This document shows, one piece after another, positions 1 to 8,209 of a stretch of DNA of 64,000 nucleotides. Source of the stretch: an uncultured Ruegeria sp. (GTDB taxonomy: Bacteria; Pseudomonadota; Alphaproteobacteria; Rhodobacterales; Rhodobacteraceae); assembly GCF_947497005.1 (NCBI RefSeq), contig NZ_CANMFF010000021.1:1-64000 (forward strand). Direction: 5' to 3'. How positions within the stretch are numbered: position 1 is the stretch's first letter; each line of letters opens with the position of its first letter. Position numbers and translations under genes: made by a program. Under the pieces are notes generated by a model, which had not been told where the DNA came from, made no database searches, and saw nothing but the letters and a program-made list of their open reading frames with translations.

Positions 1-37
1 TCGCATTCGTTTGCTCCTTCGAAAAGTTGAGCAAACT

Positions 38-802
38 CTACATCAGAGCGAGGGAAGTTTCGGGGGGCAGGTCACTATCAATGTCCGCATGACCATCTAT
101 TATATCAGAAACACTCGCCTCCAGTTTTGTGATCAAGGGGGAGGAGAGCTTTTCTATCCAGTTGCTATCGGCTGACCCTATCCAGTCTCCTGTAAGTCGC
201 GAATGATCTTGCGGATCAATATGTGAGCTTAGAAACTCGGCAATAGCTGAATGCAGAGGGGTGCCTGCTGCGATTTCTAGAGACCACATGTTTGCGATGT
301 AATTCTCTGCCGCGTGTGCGTCATCAACGATAATCAAATCAGGGTCTTCAAAGAAAGGGTGCGTGTTAAATAGACCAGAATATGTACTGATTGCTACTTT
401 TTCCCCCGTCAGAAACGCTGTTTTGTCAGCAGGTGCAAAGTTCTTTTTGCTTCCTGAAAGATCGACAACATCGATCCCGTATCGGTAGAGAGCTTGGCTG
501 ACTGTTTGATTGACTAATTGCTTGGTCGGGCAGAGGTATACCGCGCGTTCGCCAAATTTTTGCCGCCTCCAATCGGCGATCAAGAGGCCAACAAGAGTTT
601 TCCCGCTCCCAGTAGGCAGTTGCAAGGCGACGTCGGCCTTCTCTGAAAATTCCGAAGCATAGGTTTCAAGAATGTCCTTTTGATGAGGCATTACGTCTGG
701 GTACTGCCGCTTCGTTAGGGTCTTAAAATGGTCCGCCGGGGTCGCAGTCGCAATCGTAGTGGAAGTACCAGTTTTAAAAGCCATTAAGAAAATCCTGATC
801 AC
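38..802 (-). CDS. N-terminal part of a DEAD/DEAH-box (superfamily 2) helicase, apparently truncated or frameshifted
   Basis: The 254-residue product has the first RecA-like domain of a superfamily 2 helicase: Walker A PTGSGKT at residues 63-69 and a DEAH-like Walker B, VDDAH, at 159-163. Family members normally continue through a second RecA domain, which is absent because a TAG at 40-38 ends the frame. The neighbouring frame stays open from about base 45 to the window edge and reads like protein (DVEFAQLFEGANEC), so a frameshift or an extra base near 40-45 is plausible. The GTG at 802 has an AGGA six bases upstream; an ATG at 784 also has a good ribosome binding site. Such helicases are common on alphaproteobacterial plasmids; the substrate cannot be told. 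Confidence 0.6.
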   Translation of the reverse strand: MIRIFLMAFKTGTSTTIATATPADHFKTLTKRQYPDVMPHQKDILETYASEFSEKADVALQLPTGSGKTLVGLLIADWRRQKFGERAVYLCPTKQLVNQTVSQALYRYGIDVVDLSGSKKNFAPADKTAFLTGEKVAISTYSGLFNTHPFFEDPDLIIVDDAHAAENYIANMWSLEIAAGTPLHSAIAEFLSSHIDPQDHSRLTGDWIGSADSNWIEKLSSPLITKLEASVSDIIDGHADIDSDLPPETSLALM

Positions 803-1275
803 ACAAATTCCTCGAACAGTAGGTCAAAGGTTTCGGTGAAGTAAACTCGAATCTGCAACCTAAAGTGGTTGTCGGAAGATTTCTTTCAATGAGGATCAAG
901 ATGGTAGTGTTCGTGGCAACCTCGGGCAAAGTAATCGTCAATTGCCGCACCCCTTAGAAAATTGTTGGTCCAATCGCTGACTCGTAAAATCTGGAATATG
1001 CGCTGGGAAAGTACTGCAAAGCACTTCGGAAGGTCAGCTTTCATGAATTGCCTTTGAAAGTTTGCGGGTCCGGCCAATGACCGCTTTCCGCCTATTCTGT
1101 TGAAAAACAGTGTGTTACGGACGCAGAAAGTGATCTGATGAATGCAGCGCGTGTACCTTTCAGATCTTCCAGTGCGATCTGCGCCAGTTTTTCGGCGCCA
1201 AGCTCTTTTCAGTTTGTTGATAGAAATGGCGGGTATTCGGGCAATAGCGAAGCTCTTGAAATCAGGGACTCAGAT
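803..1275. other. Intergenic stretch without a recognisable gene
   Basis: Only short open frames are present (for example a 63-codon minus-strand frame at 886-1077), with no recognisable domain and no convincing ribosome binding site. I see no RNA gene or strong terminator. Confidence 0.5.
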
Positions 1276-1818
1276 TTATTGCCAGGATACATCACTGTTC
1301 GGTAAGTCATCCCTGTGCAGAACCATCACCGCATTTGGTCTACTGGACGGTAAATAGTCAACTGCATCCCAGTCCCAAAGAACCAGATTGATGTCATCAG
1401 GAGTGGCCCCCGTTGCGAAACTATTCACCAGGAAACCGGCGTAGTTTTCGCCTTTCAGCCTTTCTGCAACAACATGGGTTGATGGAACCAGTCCCTGGTG
1501 CATCTCGGATTCCCAGTTGTCATTGGCGATGTCTTCCCAAGTGATGCCCAATGCCTGTCTGGTTTCCCGGCTGGTCAGATCAACGATATGATGGCAATCA
1601 ACCGCCAGAAAATAAAACGTATAGGGTTCTTGATTCAGGCTGAAACGCACCTCACGCGCGGCTGATTCATGAGAAAGCGACGTATAGAGCGCAGGGTCCC
1701 CGATCGGGTTGAACCGCCCACCCCGGCGCGCAGCCCCCTCCCCCGATGTTGGCAGATACGACCAGCGCGGCTTGGCGGCACGGATGACAGTACGCTGCAC
1801 CCTGATGGCATGCTTCAA
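1276..1818 (-). CDS. RES-domain toxin of a RES/Xre toxin-antitoxin pair
   Basis: The 180-residue protein shows the RES-domain pattern: a conserved RGGRFNP segment near residue 32, followed by PALYTS, as in RES family toxins. Characterised RES toxins attack NAD+ (hydrolysis or phosphorolysis) or ADP-ribosylate target enzymes, stopping growth until the antitoxin neutralises them; which activity applies here is not visible. The start is a TTG whose bases overlap the antitoxin stop (TTGA at 1815-1818), so the toxin is translationally coupled behind the antitoxin. Its place beside repABC fits a plasmid-maintenance role. Length is normal for the family. Confidence 0.88.
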   Translation of the reverse strand: MKHAIRVQRTVIRAAKPRWSYLPTSGEGAARRGGRFNPIGDPALYTSLSHESAAREVRFSLNQEPYTFYFLAVDCHHIVDLTSRETRQALGITWEDIANDNWESEMHQGLVPSTHVVAERLKGENYAGFLVNSFATGATPDDINLVLWDWDAVDYLPSSRPNAVMVLHRDDLPNSDVSWQ

Positions 1819-2165
1819 GCGTAACCGCCTTCTAGACGCCGCAGAATATGGGACTTCAACGCCGCGTTTTCTCCATCCTTTACGATTTCCTCGGGCGTGC
1901 GTCCGCCAAAACCCACAATGGGTTCAGACCGATACCAGGCATAGGCCATGAGCGAGTTTCCAACAGCCGGTGCAACGGCATTCAGAATCTCGACAAGATG
2001 ACGCAAGGATGTCTGGACCGATACGGAAGCTACACGCTGCCGCCGAGACAAGGATTCCGGAGCAATGCCTAAGGTCTCACCAATCTCGCGCTTGGTGGTT
2101 TTAAGATGTCGGGCCAGACGATCCGGTGAGATCAGCCGGTTTTCTACAAGATCACGTAATTCCAT
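1815..2165 (-). CDS. Xre/MbcA/ParS-type antitoxin, partner of the RES toxin
   Basis: This 116-residue protein has an N-terminal helix-turn-helix (residues about 14-45, with KREIGETLGI) and a C-terminal toxin-binding half ending near EPIVGFGGRTPEEIVKDG, the pattern of DUF2384 (MbcA/ParS/Xre) antitoxins. The frame is open further upstream, but the ATG at 2165 is preceded by AGGAG eight bases away, and homologous antitoxins begin near this point. The gene precedes and overlaps the toxin by four bases. Antitoxins of this family bind their own promoter, so autoregulation by the complex is expected but not shown by a clear operator here. Confidence 0.85.
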   Translation of the reverse strand: MELRDLVENRLISPDRLARHLKTTKREIGETLGIAPESLSRRQRVASVSVQTSLRHLVEILNAVAPAVGNSLMAYAWYRSEPIVGFGGRTPEEIVKDGENAALKSHILRRLEGGYA

Positions 2166-2485
2166 ATCGATCACTCCTGTTGCCACAATATATGGACCAA
2201 ATTCTTGACAATCAAGGCGGTTCGATCCTTTGCGCCGTGCCTCGTGTAGAAAACTCAAAGCGCCTACCTGAAATTTCTCCAAAAAAGCTGCGTCCAAGAT
2301 GCAACTTCCCTGCCCTCGTATTCCCAATCATTCCTCGGAGATAAGCCAATGCCGAGGCTTCCGGAGTCGCCTTCGAGCAACTGGCCACATTCCGATGCAC
2401 CGCGCCATAATTGCCATCGTAAATGTGGTTGCGCAGCTCTTCGCAAATCCAAAGCAGATGATGGAAAAATGTCCTGTACAGCACG
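2166..2485. other. Intergenic stretch between the antitoxin and repC
   Basis: This 320-base stretch holds overlapping short frames on both strands, none with a recognisable product. The antitoxin promoter must lie near 2170-2220, and transcription of repABC must stop somewhere here, but no strong hairpin with a T-run is obvious. Confidence 0.4.
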
Positions 2486-3568
2486 CTAAGTATTCTTGAG
2501 ATTTTCCAGCCCACCCTGCGTAGTTACCTGAGGTATTAACAGTGCCGTTGGCTCCATGTCACCCCGATCAATCTTGCCCATGATCGATGTCAGGTAGGAT
2601 CTATGGCTTTGAATCCTCTCAACACGTTGCAAGATATAACCTAAGGCCATGAAGCGTATCGCTGGGCCATGTGATAATTTCATTGCATACCAAGCCTCTC
2701 CAAGCAGCATATGGTCAGCCAACTGGTCCATCAGTTGATCACAATGCGCTTGGTCTCGGGCAAACCTCAATTCTGAACATAGCCGAGGGAATGCATGTTC
2801 CATTTGATCCTGGGTCACCTTAATCTGAGAATGATCTTCTTTTTTACAATTATGATTCAGTGAATGTTCTTTGTGCCCCTCAATTTCACCGTCGCCATCC
2901 CTCAAATTGATGGCCTTGCAGGGTTGTGATGGGTGGTTGTCCACAGATGCGCTCTCATTGATCTCGTCCAGCAGCTCCACAAGAACGTCATATTGCGGCC
3001 GACGGCGCAGGATCAGTCGCGCCCGAACGAGTAGATCCTGAACACCATCTGAGATGGCATCCTGAAGCCGGGTCAGCGCCAGTGTGCACTCATCCCGCAG
3101 TGTCCGAAGGGCCTCTTGTGTGCGTCGATACTCACTGGCAAGGGCTGTGAATTCTGCATGACGGGTTGCCAGTGGTAGTAGTGACAAGCCGCTGACCAGT
3201 GCCACCTTCCCTGCTTCATCTCGTCTGCACCATCTTTTGCCGTTTGCAGCGGCAACGCGTTGAATGATGCCCAACTTGATCAGCTTCGAGATGTGACGCT
3301 CCACTGTCTGAATGCTCACGTGGGCGCGCCCAGCTATTGTAGCGTTGCTAGCATAGACGATGTGATGGTCATCGGCTAATTCGCTGACACGATCAGCTGA
3401 CATAAATGATAGCATAGCTCGCATAATTGAGATGCTCGTCGCTTTCAGCCCAAGTGGTTCACGGGCTTCTTCGATAGCACGGAGCTGCATCCATTTGGGC
3501 GCACTACTCCCCTGCCCGGTTAATGACCTGACTGCTCCTATTGGAGCGCAATTTGTTACTGTCCTCAT
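2486..3568 (-). CDS. repC: RepC, replication initiator of a repABC replicon
   Basis: RepC is the initiator of repABC plasmids, and in characterised members the origin lies inside its own coding sequence. The 360-residue product has an N-terminal winged-helix/MarR-like region (residues about 45-110, with GRAHVSIQTVERHISKLIKL) and a C-terminal domain with the RepC-like GPAIRFMALGYIL segment. It is somewhat short for the family (about 400 residues is common). Its position after repA and repB on the same strand supports the assignment. No good Shine-Dalgarno precedes the ATG at 3568, consistent with the usual control of repC translation by a small antisense RNA from the repB-repC gap. Its sequence should define the compatibility group. 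Confidence 0.9.
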   Translation of the reverse strand: MRTVTNCAPIGAVRSLTGQGSSAPKWMQLRAIEEAREPLGLKATSISIMRAMLSFMSADRVSELADDHHIVYASNATIAGRAHVSIQTVERHISKLIKLGIIQRVAAANGKRWCRRDEAGKVALVSGLSLLPLATRHAEFTALASEYRRTQEALRTLRDECTLALTRLQDAISDGVQDLLVRARLILRRRPQYDVLVELLDEINESASVDNHPSQPCKAINLRDGDGEIEGHKEHSLNHNCKKEDHSQIKVTQDQMEHAFPRLCSELRFARDQAHCDQLMDQLADHMLLGEAWYAMKLSHGPAIRFMALGYILQRVERIQSHRSYLTSIMGKIDRGDMEPTALLIPQVTTQGGLENLKNT

Positions 3569-3762
3569 GGTTTTTTGTCAGCAGACACAGAAATATCGCC
3601 CACCCAAGGGTGTTTTTTCTTGTGTGGTGATTCGAGAGGAGCTAAATTCAAGTTGCTAGACAAGATTTGGTCCTCGGGAGCATCACCGCTTTCGGGGGCT
3701 ATTTCTTTCTACCTTTCTCCTTTGCTCGCTTGCCTTTGATTTAGTTCACAGCTGTGAACTTC
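3569..3762 (+). ncRNA. repB-repC intergenic region, candidate antisense counter-transcribed RNA locus
   Basis: In repABC replicons the repB-repC gap encodes a small RNA, antisense to the repC leader, that limits copy number and causes incompatibility. Here the gap is 194 bases and the antisense strand is plus. A short hairpin followed by six T's lies at about 3601-3617 on the plus strand (stem CACC/GGTG), compatible with a terminator. I cannot assign the promoter or the RNA ends from sequence alone, so the coordinates are simply those of the gap. Confidence 0.4.
3744..3759. promoter_or_regulatory. parS: parS partition site 1
   Basis: The 16-bp perfect palindrome GTTCACAGCTGTGAAC sits just downstream of the repB stop. 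It fits the repABC parS form (GTT, a central GC core, AAC) and recurs exactly at two other places in the locus, so it is the likely RepB binding site. Confidence 0.85.
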
Positions 3763-4776
3763 TTACTTCCGGCCGCTCACTGCCTCAAAGCGGTCTCGGA
3801 ATTCCTTCATTAAAGTTTCAATGTGCTCATCCAGCCAATCAGAGAAGCCAGGGGCCGCACTGTCATTAATGCTGATGTTTAGTCCGGAGGCCCCTTGTTT
3901 AACAGTTGCTAGGCCTTCTCCGACGATTCTGGGGTTCGGTCTAGGTGTTTCGGATTTCCTTTTTATCTCATCAAGCAGTGCCAAGAGTCGTTCATCTGAA
4001 GAAGAGCTGGGAGGCAGCTTCTCCAGTTCTCGGAGTGCGTTGCGAGGTGTGATCACCTTTTGATCCAAAGCGTCTACCAAGATCATCCACTTGGTGCGAC
4101 CGAAGCCTGGTGCAGCTCCAATGGCATCACCCAGTTCGCGCGGTATTGACTTCGTGATGCGCTCCAAGTTGGACAACCCGGACTTTGTCAGAGACATTAT
4201 TGTTATGACCTCTGACCTGTTCTTACCTGAAGCAATGATGTCTGTAGCAAAGCGTGCGCGCTCATAGAATGTGAGGTCCTTCCTGGACGCATTTTCGAGA
4301 GCTTTGGCGATCAGAGCCTTGTCATCATCGAGGTCGACAACGTTAGCTTTAATCTTAATGTTTTCATCCGGGTAGTTTTCTTTCAGATAGCGGCAGGCAG
4401 CCAGTCTACGACGACCATAAATGATTTGATAACGCCCGGTTCGACCAGGCTCATGGCGCACCTGAATTGGCACCTGCTGACCATTCTCTCGAATACTGTC
4501 CGCCAGTTGTTCAAGTGAATGGTTGGGGACGTCTGTGTCTTCGTCAGCTCCGGAGTTCACAGCTGTGAACTTCTCGAGCCGATCCTCCACGCCCCAATCA
4601 TCAACAAGATCGGGGTCGATCTCATCAATAGCGTTATAGGTGTCCTCAATGAATTGAAGACCCGGAGTGATTGGTCGGGCAGGGGAAGGGGCCGTGTCCT
4701 TGACCTCCATAGTTGCTTGCTCTGCGATCTCCATCATGCTGGAATGACGCTTTCTTGCTCTGCGCTCCTTTGCCAT
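3763..4776 (-). CDS. repB: RepB, ParB-family centromere-binding partition protein
   Basis: RepB loads on parS and, with the RepA ATPase, segregates the plasmid. The roughly 337-residue protein has the ParB N-terminal nuclease-like fold with its arginine-rich patch (GRRRLAACRYL, about residue 120), the central helix-turn-helix (KSGLSNLERITKSIP) and a C-terminal dimerisation region. The frame is open to a GTG at 4791, but the ATG at 4776 overlaps the repA stop by one base (TGATG), which suggests coupled translation, so I chose it. One exact parS copy lies inside this coding sequence and encodes KFTAVN. Confidence 0.92.
   Translation of the reverse strand: MAKERRARKRHSSMMEIAEQATMEVKDTAPSPARPITPGLQFIEDTYNAIDEIDPDLVDDWGVEDRLEKFTAVNSGADEDTDVPNHSLEQLADSIRENGQQVPIQVRHEPGRTGRYQIIYGRRRLAACRYLKENYPDENIKIKANVVDLDDDKALIAKALENASRKDLTFYERARFATDIIASGKNRSEVITIMSLTKSGLSNLERITKSIPRELGDAIGAAPGFGRTKWMILVDALDQKVITPRNALRELEKLPPSSSSDERLLALLDEIKRKSETPRPNPRIVGEGLATVKQGASGLNISINDSAAPGFSDWLDEHIETLMKEFRDRFEAVSGRK
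4555..4570. promoter_or_regulatory. parS: parS partition site 2, inside repB
   Basis: This is an exact copy of the palindrome GTTCACAGCTGTGAAC within the repB coding sequence. A perfect 16-bp palindrome preserved inside a reading frame, identical to two intergenic copies, is unlikely to be chance. Confidence 0.8.
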
Positions 4777-5960
4777 CAGATGCGCCCCCACGCTTCAAGA
4801 ACCATGTTTTCTACTTCTTTACCGACGGCATCCATTGATACCTTGGCTCGGTCGTAAGTTGCCCGTGTCAGGTCAGACCTATTCAACTCATAGATTGATT
4901 GCTGAAGCATGGCTGCATCACTGATGGCGGTGCTTTTTAGGCTGGTCGCGGTCATTACCCGCTCTTGGAAGAGGGCTCGCATGAACGCGACAATTGTCTG
5001 AGATGGTGTATCGACCGGCTCGTCCCGTGTAACCAAGAGGCGGTAGTTATCATAAACAAGTTTTGCTCCGCTTCTTTCAATTACCTCCATGTACGACGAA
5101 GTCATTTTGAGAAACTGCGCGGTGGATGCGACATCGAGCATCGAAGGAGTTAGTGGTACAATCACCGACGTTGCGGCCGCCATACCACCCATTGTGATAA
5201 AGCCAAGGCTGGGGGGGCTATCGATCAGAACCACATCGTAATCAGCCTCCACCGACATGATGGCGTCGTGAAGGCGCGCAAAGAAGGGTTGCTGCTTGCT
5301 GTTTAGCTTTGCCGACTCTGCCTCAAACTCAGACAGCATCAGCCCGCCTGGCGCGATCGAAAGGCCAGGAAAGTACGTTTCTCGGATGACATCCTTCATC
5401 GAAATCGGATCATGGTAAGTGATCGCGTCGTAGACGGTATCAATACTCTCATCCAGCTCGGTTTGAAGGCCGCACATTGCCGAAAGCGAAGCTTGAGGAT
5501 CAAGGTCAACACAAAGCACCCTGAAGCCTTGTAGTGCGAGGTAATGTGCAAGGTGAATACATGTCGTGGATTTGCTGGAGCCGCCCTTGAAATTCATCAC
5601 CTGAATTCGTTGTAGTGGCTCACCCTCGCGCCGACTGGGGAGATATCGTCCTGGAGTTTTACTGCGGGCGTCCAGAAGCTGCCGCAATTCCCAAACTTCC
5701 TGACCTGTATAATACCTGCGACCGTGCTTGATTTCACTAGCCTCGGGAATGGCGCCCTCAACAGTCGCTTTGCGAAGATACTGATGGCTGATGCCAATCA
5801 GGTCACAAACTTCTTGAGCCGGGAAAAGCCGCAGCTGCTTTATCGAGTCTGGAGCATACGCGGCAAGTAGGTGTTCTTTGATTGCGAGATTCAGTCGACT
5901 ACTGATCTCACTACTGATATCAACTGGGGAGGTTGATGCGATAGGTGTGGTTGGGATCAT
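4776..5960 (-). CDS. repA: RepA, ParA-family partition ATPase and repABC autorepressor
   Basis: The 394-residue protein has the deviant Walker A of ParA ATPases (KGGSSKST at 125-132, with the signature lysine), the VDLDPQAS strand at 151-158 and a later DSPPSLG motif. The N-terminal 110 residues include a DNA-binding region (SHQYLRKATVEGAIPEA), as expected for RepA, which with RepB represses the operon promoter. It is the first gene of repA-repB-repC; its stop overlaps the repB start. A perfect 8-bp inverted repeat and a parS copy lie just upstream and are candidate control sites. Confidence 0.93.
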   Translation of the reverse strand: MIPTTPIASTSPVDISSEISSRLNLAIKEHLLAAYAPDSIKQLRLFPAQEVCDLIGISHQYLRKATVEGAIPEASEIKHGRRYYTGQEVWELRQLLDARSKTPGRYLPSRREGEPLQRIQVMNFKGGSSKSTTCIHLAHYLALQGFRVLCVDLDPQASLSAMCGLQTELDESIDTVYDAITYHDPISMKDVIRETYFPGLSIAPGGLMLSEFEAESAKLNSKQQPFFARLHDAIMSVEADYDVVLIDSPPSLGFITMGGMAAATSVIVPLTPSMLDVASTAQFLKMTSSYMEVIERSGAKLVYDNYRLLVTRDEPVDTPSQTIVAFMRALFQERVMTATSLKSTAISDAAMLQQSIYELNRSDLTRATYDRAKVSMDAVGKEVENMVLEAWGRI

Positions 5961-6043
5961 GGTTACATCTGTATGCTCGAATTGGCGATTTACGCTCTAC
6001 CATCACTGAGACCTGATGAAGTGATTCAAGTCAACCTTTTTTT

Positions 6044-6080
6044 ACATGTAGGGTAGTGGGCTATGAGCTCTACTACATGT
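6044..6080. promoter_or_regulatory. Inverted repeat upstream of repA, candidate RepA operator
   Basis: ACATGTAG at 6044-6051 and CTACATGT at 6073-6080 form a perfect 8-bp inverted repeat with a 21-base spacer. It lies 84-120 bases upstream of the repA start and next to parS site 3. RepA proteins of this family repress their own promoter, so this is a reasonable operator candidate; no binding data can be seen here. Confidence 0.5.
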
Positions 6081-6090
6081 TGGGAAAAAA

Positions 6091-6106
6091 GTTCACAGCT
6101 GTGAAC
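6091..6106. promoter_or_regulatory. parS: parS partition site 3, upstream of repA
   Basis: Third exact copy of GTTCACAGCTGTGAAC, about 130 bases upstream of the repA start. With the copies after and within repB it brackets repA-repB. The rest of the gap (6107-6388) shows no gene. Confidence 0.85.
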
Positions 6107-6388
6107 TTTATGCACTGAGACAAAGCGCACGCTTTTTGTATGAGTGCTTCGTATCCCGTGCACTTGGGAGCCTGTCGGGAATTGTTCCAGCGGAGTACAG
6201 AGTGACACCTAATTTTCTGGACAAGTTTGTAACTCCGTCAGCTAATCGATTTGCTTGGGGATCTATTGCAGTCTACTGCGACATGTTTCTGCATTGGCTA
6301 CCCTGACGAATGCGACAGCGAACAAGACATCGGCATTGCAGTCAGAAAATCCTGCAGGCTGGCATTCCATTGAACTCTAAGTAAGTGT

Positions 6389-7444
6389 TCACCCTAACAG
6401 ATCGGTCGCCGGGTTTTCGGCGATGTCGACATCGTCGTAGTACTTTTGCGCCTGGGCCATGGAGCGGTGCAGGGAGAGGCGCATCGCGGCCTGGATCGGA
6501 GCGCCGTCGAGCGCGGCCTGGGTCAGAAACCCTGAGCGCAGCCCATGCGGTGATGCGAAATCTTCCGGAAGCCCAGCCATTTTCAGCCGGTGTTTGACGA
6601 TCTGATAGATCGCATCCGGCGACAGGCGGCGTTTCAACACTCGATCGGCTTTTGACACCGGTCGAAACAACGCTCCATCCGTGATCTGCCCGACCTCGAT
6701 CCAATGCACCAGCGCCTGGGCGGCGCGTCCCTTGAGCACCAGTCGAGGCGTGTCGCCCTTGGTCGTGGTCTTAGTCTCTAGCAGGGACAGCCAGACCCGA
6801 CCTTTTTCCTCAAACTCCTTGAGCGACACATCCTCGCGCATCAGCCCGGTCAGTTCCGACCGGCGCCGTCCGCCGCTGGCCCAGCCCAGCATCAGGATGG
6901 CCCGGTCGCGGCAATCGCGACGGCTGCCCCGACAGGTGGCGAGCAGCTGCTCGAGAATGTCGCGGGTGATCGGGTGCTGCGATTTCGGGGTCGGGGGCCT
7001 GGCGGCGGCGCGGCGGGCTTTGGACCGAGCCTGTTTGACTTGCGGCGTGCCAAAGGGGCTAGTGAGGTTCTTCATCCGGTGAAACGCCAGCCACGAGGCA
7101 ATGCGCCGGTCCAGCGTCGACGGGGCAGGGCAGGCGAGGGATTTGCGCAGCCCTTGCGCGATCAGTGCATCTGCCACTTGCCGGGCAATGTCCTCAGGCG
7201 GGGCATCACCAAGATCGCGCGAATGATCCAAAATGAAACGAAGAGCGACATCTTCAGTTTCTGGCCAAACCGCGCCGGTGCCGACCCTCAGGGTCTTCCA
7301 GGCGGTGATGTAGAGCAGATCGCGCTCATAGGCGCGCAAGGTGTTTGCTGGTGTCCCACGCACGTAAAGGTCGGTCAACGCGTCTTGATCCGCTGCGGAC
7401 AAGGCAGGGGAAGCAGCAGGGAGGTATGGGGCAGGGGGCTTCAT
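6389..7444 (-). CDS. Tyrosine recombinase (phage-integrase family)
   Basis: The 351-residue protein has an N-terminal SAM-like core-binding domain (residues about 25-130) and a C-terminal catalytic domain. Tyrosine-recombinase residues are recognisable: Arg in GGRRRSEL (about 194), a beta-hairpin Lys near 225, H300-G-L-R303, H326 and the nucleophile Tyr at 335 or 336 in QAQKYYDD. The gene is much richer in G+C than the flanking repABC genes, suggesting separate acquisition. Such enzymes beside repABC may resolve plasmid dimers or integrate a mobile unit; no attachment site could be identified. Confidence 0.9.
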   Translation of the reverse strand: MKPPAPYLPAASPALSAADQDALTDLYVRGTPANTLRAYERDLLYITAWKTLRVGTGAVWPETEDVALRFILDHSRDLGDAPPEDIARQVADALIAQGLRKSLACPAPSTLDRRIASWLAFHRMKNLTSPFGTPQVKQARSKARRAAARPPTPKSQHPITRDILEQLLATCRGSRRDCRDRAILMLGWASGGRRRSELTGLMREDVSLKEFEEKGRVWLSLLETKTTTKGDTPRLVLKGRAAQALVHWIEVGQITDGALFRPVSKADRVLKRRLSPDAIYQIVKHRLKMAGLPEDFASPHGLRSGFLTQAALDGAPIQAAMRLSLHRSMAQAQKYYDDVDIAENPATDLLG

Positions 7445-8209
7445 TGTCGATTTTCCCTAACCTGTAGACTGCTCTTGCTCGTTTTCACCATGTTTCATGG
7501 TTGACCTTATGCTGTGCTGGTCCTTTAAGCGTAGACTCGGACTAAATGTGTGCCGGTACTTGTTTACAAAATTGCAGATCAAGGTGCTGCATCTACTCAG
7601 GTTGACGCCGGAGCGGGGCAGGGGTCTACGGGTTACGGACCAAAGCCGTCGCGAGTCCAGTGGTTAAGGAAAACCGACACATGAGTGCTATTCTGAGCTC
7701 ATTTCCTGGCAAAATCAATAAACATGATAAGGGATACTTATCAGAGGTGATTTTGATTTGACGACGCAGCATATGTAATGAGCAAAAAGCCCTGTTTTTG
7801 CGCGTGAGGACGGTGAAGGGAAGGCAAGGCAAGGCAATGGAAATAGAACTTGTTCGACACAAGTTGTTTTCGACTGGGTATTGTTGTATAAATATAAGGC
7901 TAAATTGGTGCCAATTCTCGCATGTAGCTCGTTACAATCAGTAAATGTTTGGAACTACTGCGCTGATGCGAAAGAGCATTTGAGCGAGGCCCATTGAAGT
8001 GGAACGTTGAACTGCAATTTTTTGTATTGTTTTCTTATTCTGACCGCCGCCTGGACCTGCGGAAATATAACGGCATCTCCATAATACACTGCCCCTGACC
8101 ATGGGTTGTTAACCCCAACGGGGCTACATTGTCGTAGAAGACGGCAATCTCTTTTTGGCGCAGCAATACAAGCCGGCGGCGTCGGAATTCTATGCAAAGG
8201 AGTGACACG
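7445..8209. other. 765-base non-coding stretch with an operator-like palindrome
   Basis: No convincing coding frame occurs. A perfect inverted repeat TGATAAG-N5-CTTATCA is at 7725-7743, and three short tandem AAGGC units occur around 7821-7836. The final bases carry the AAGGAG ribosome binding site for the next gene. The stretch separates the replicon backbone from the propeller gene group. Confidence 0.45.
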
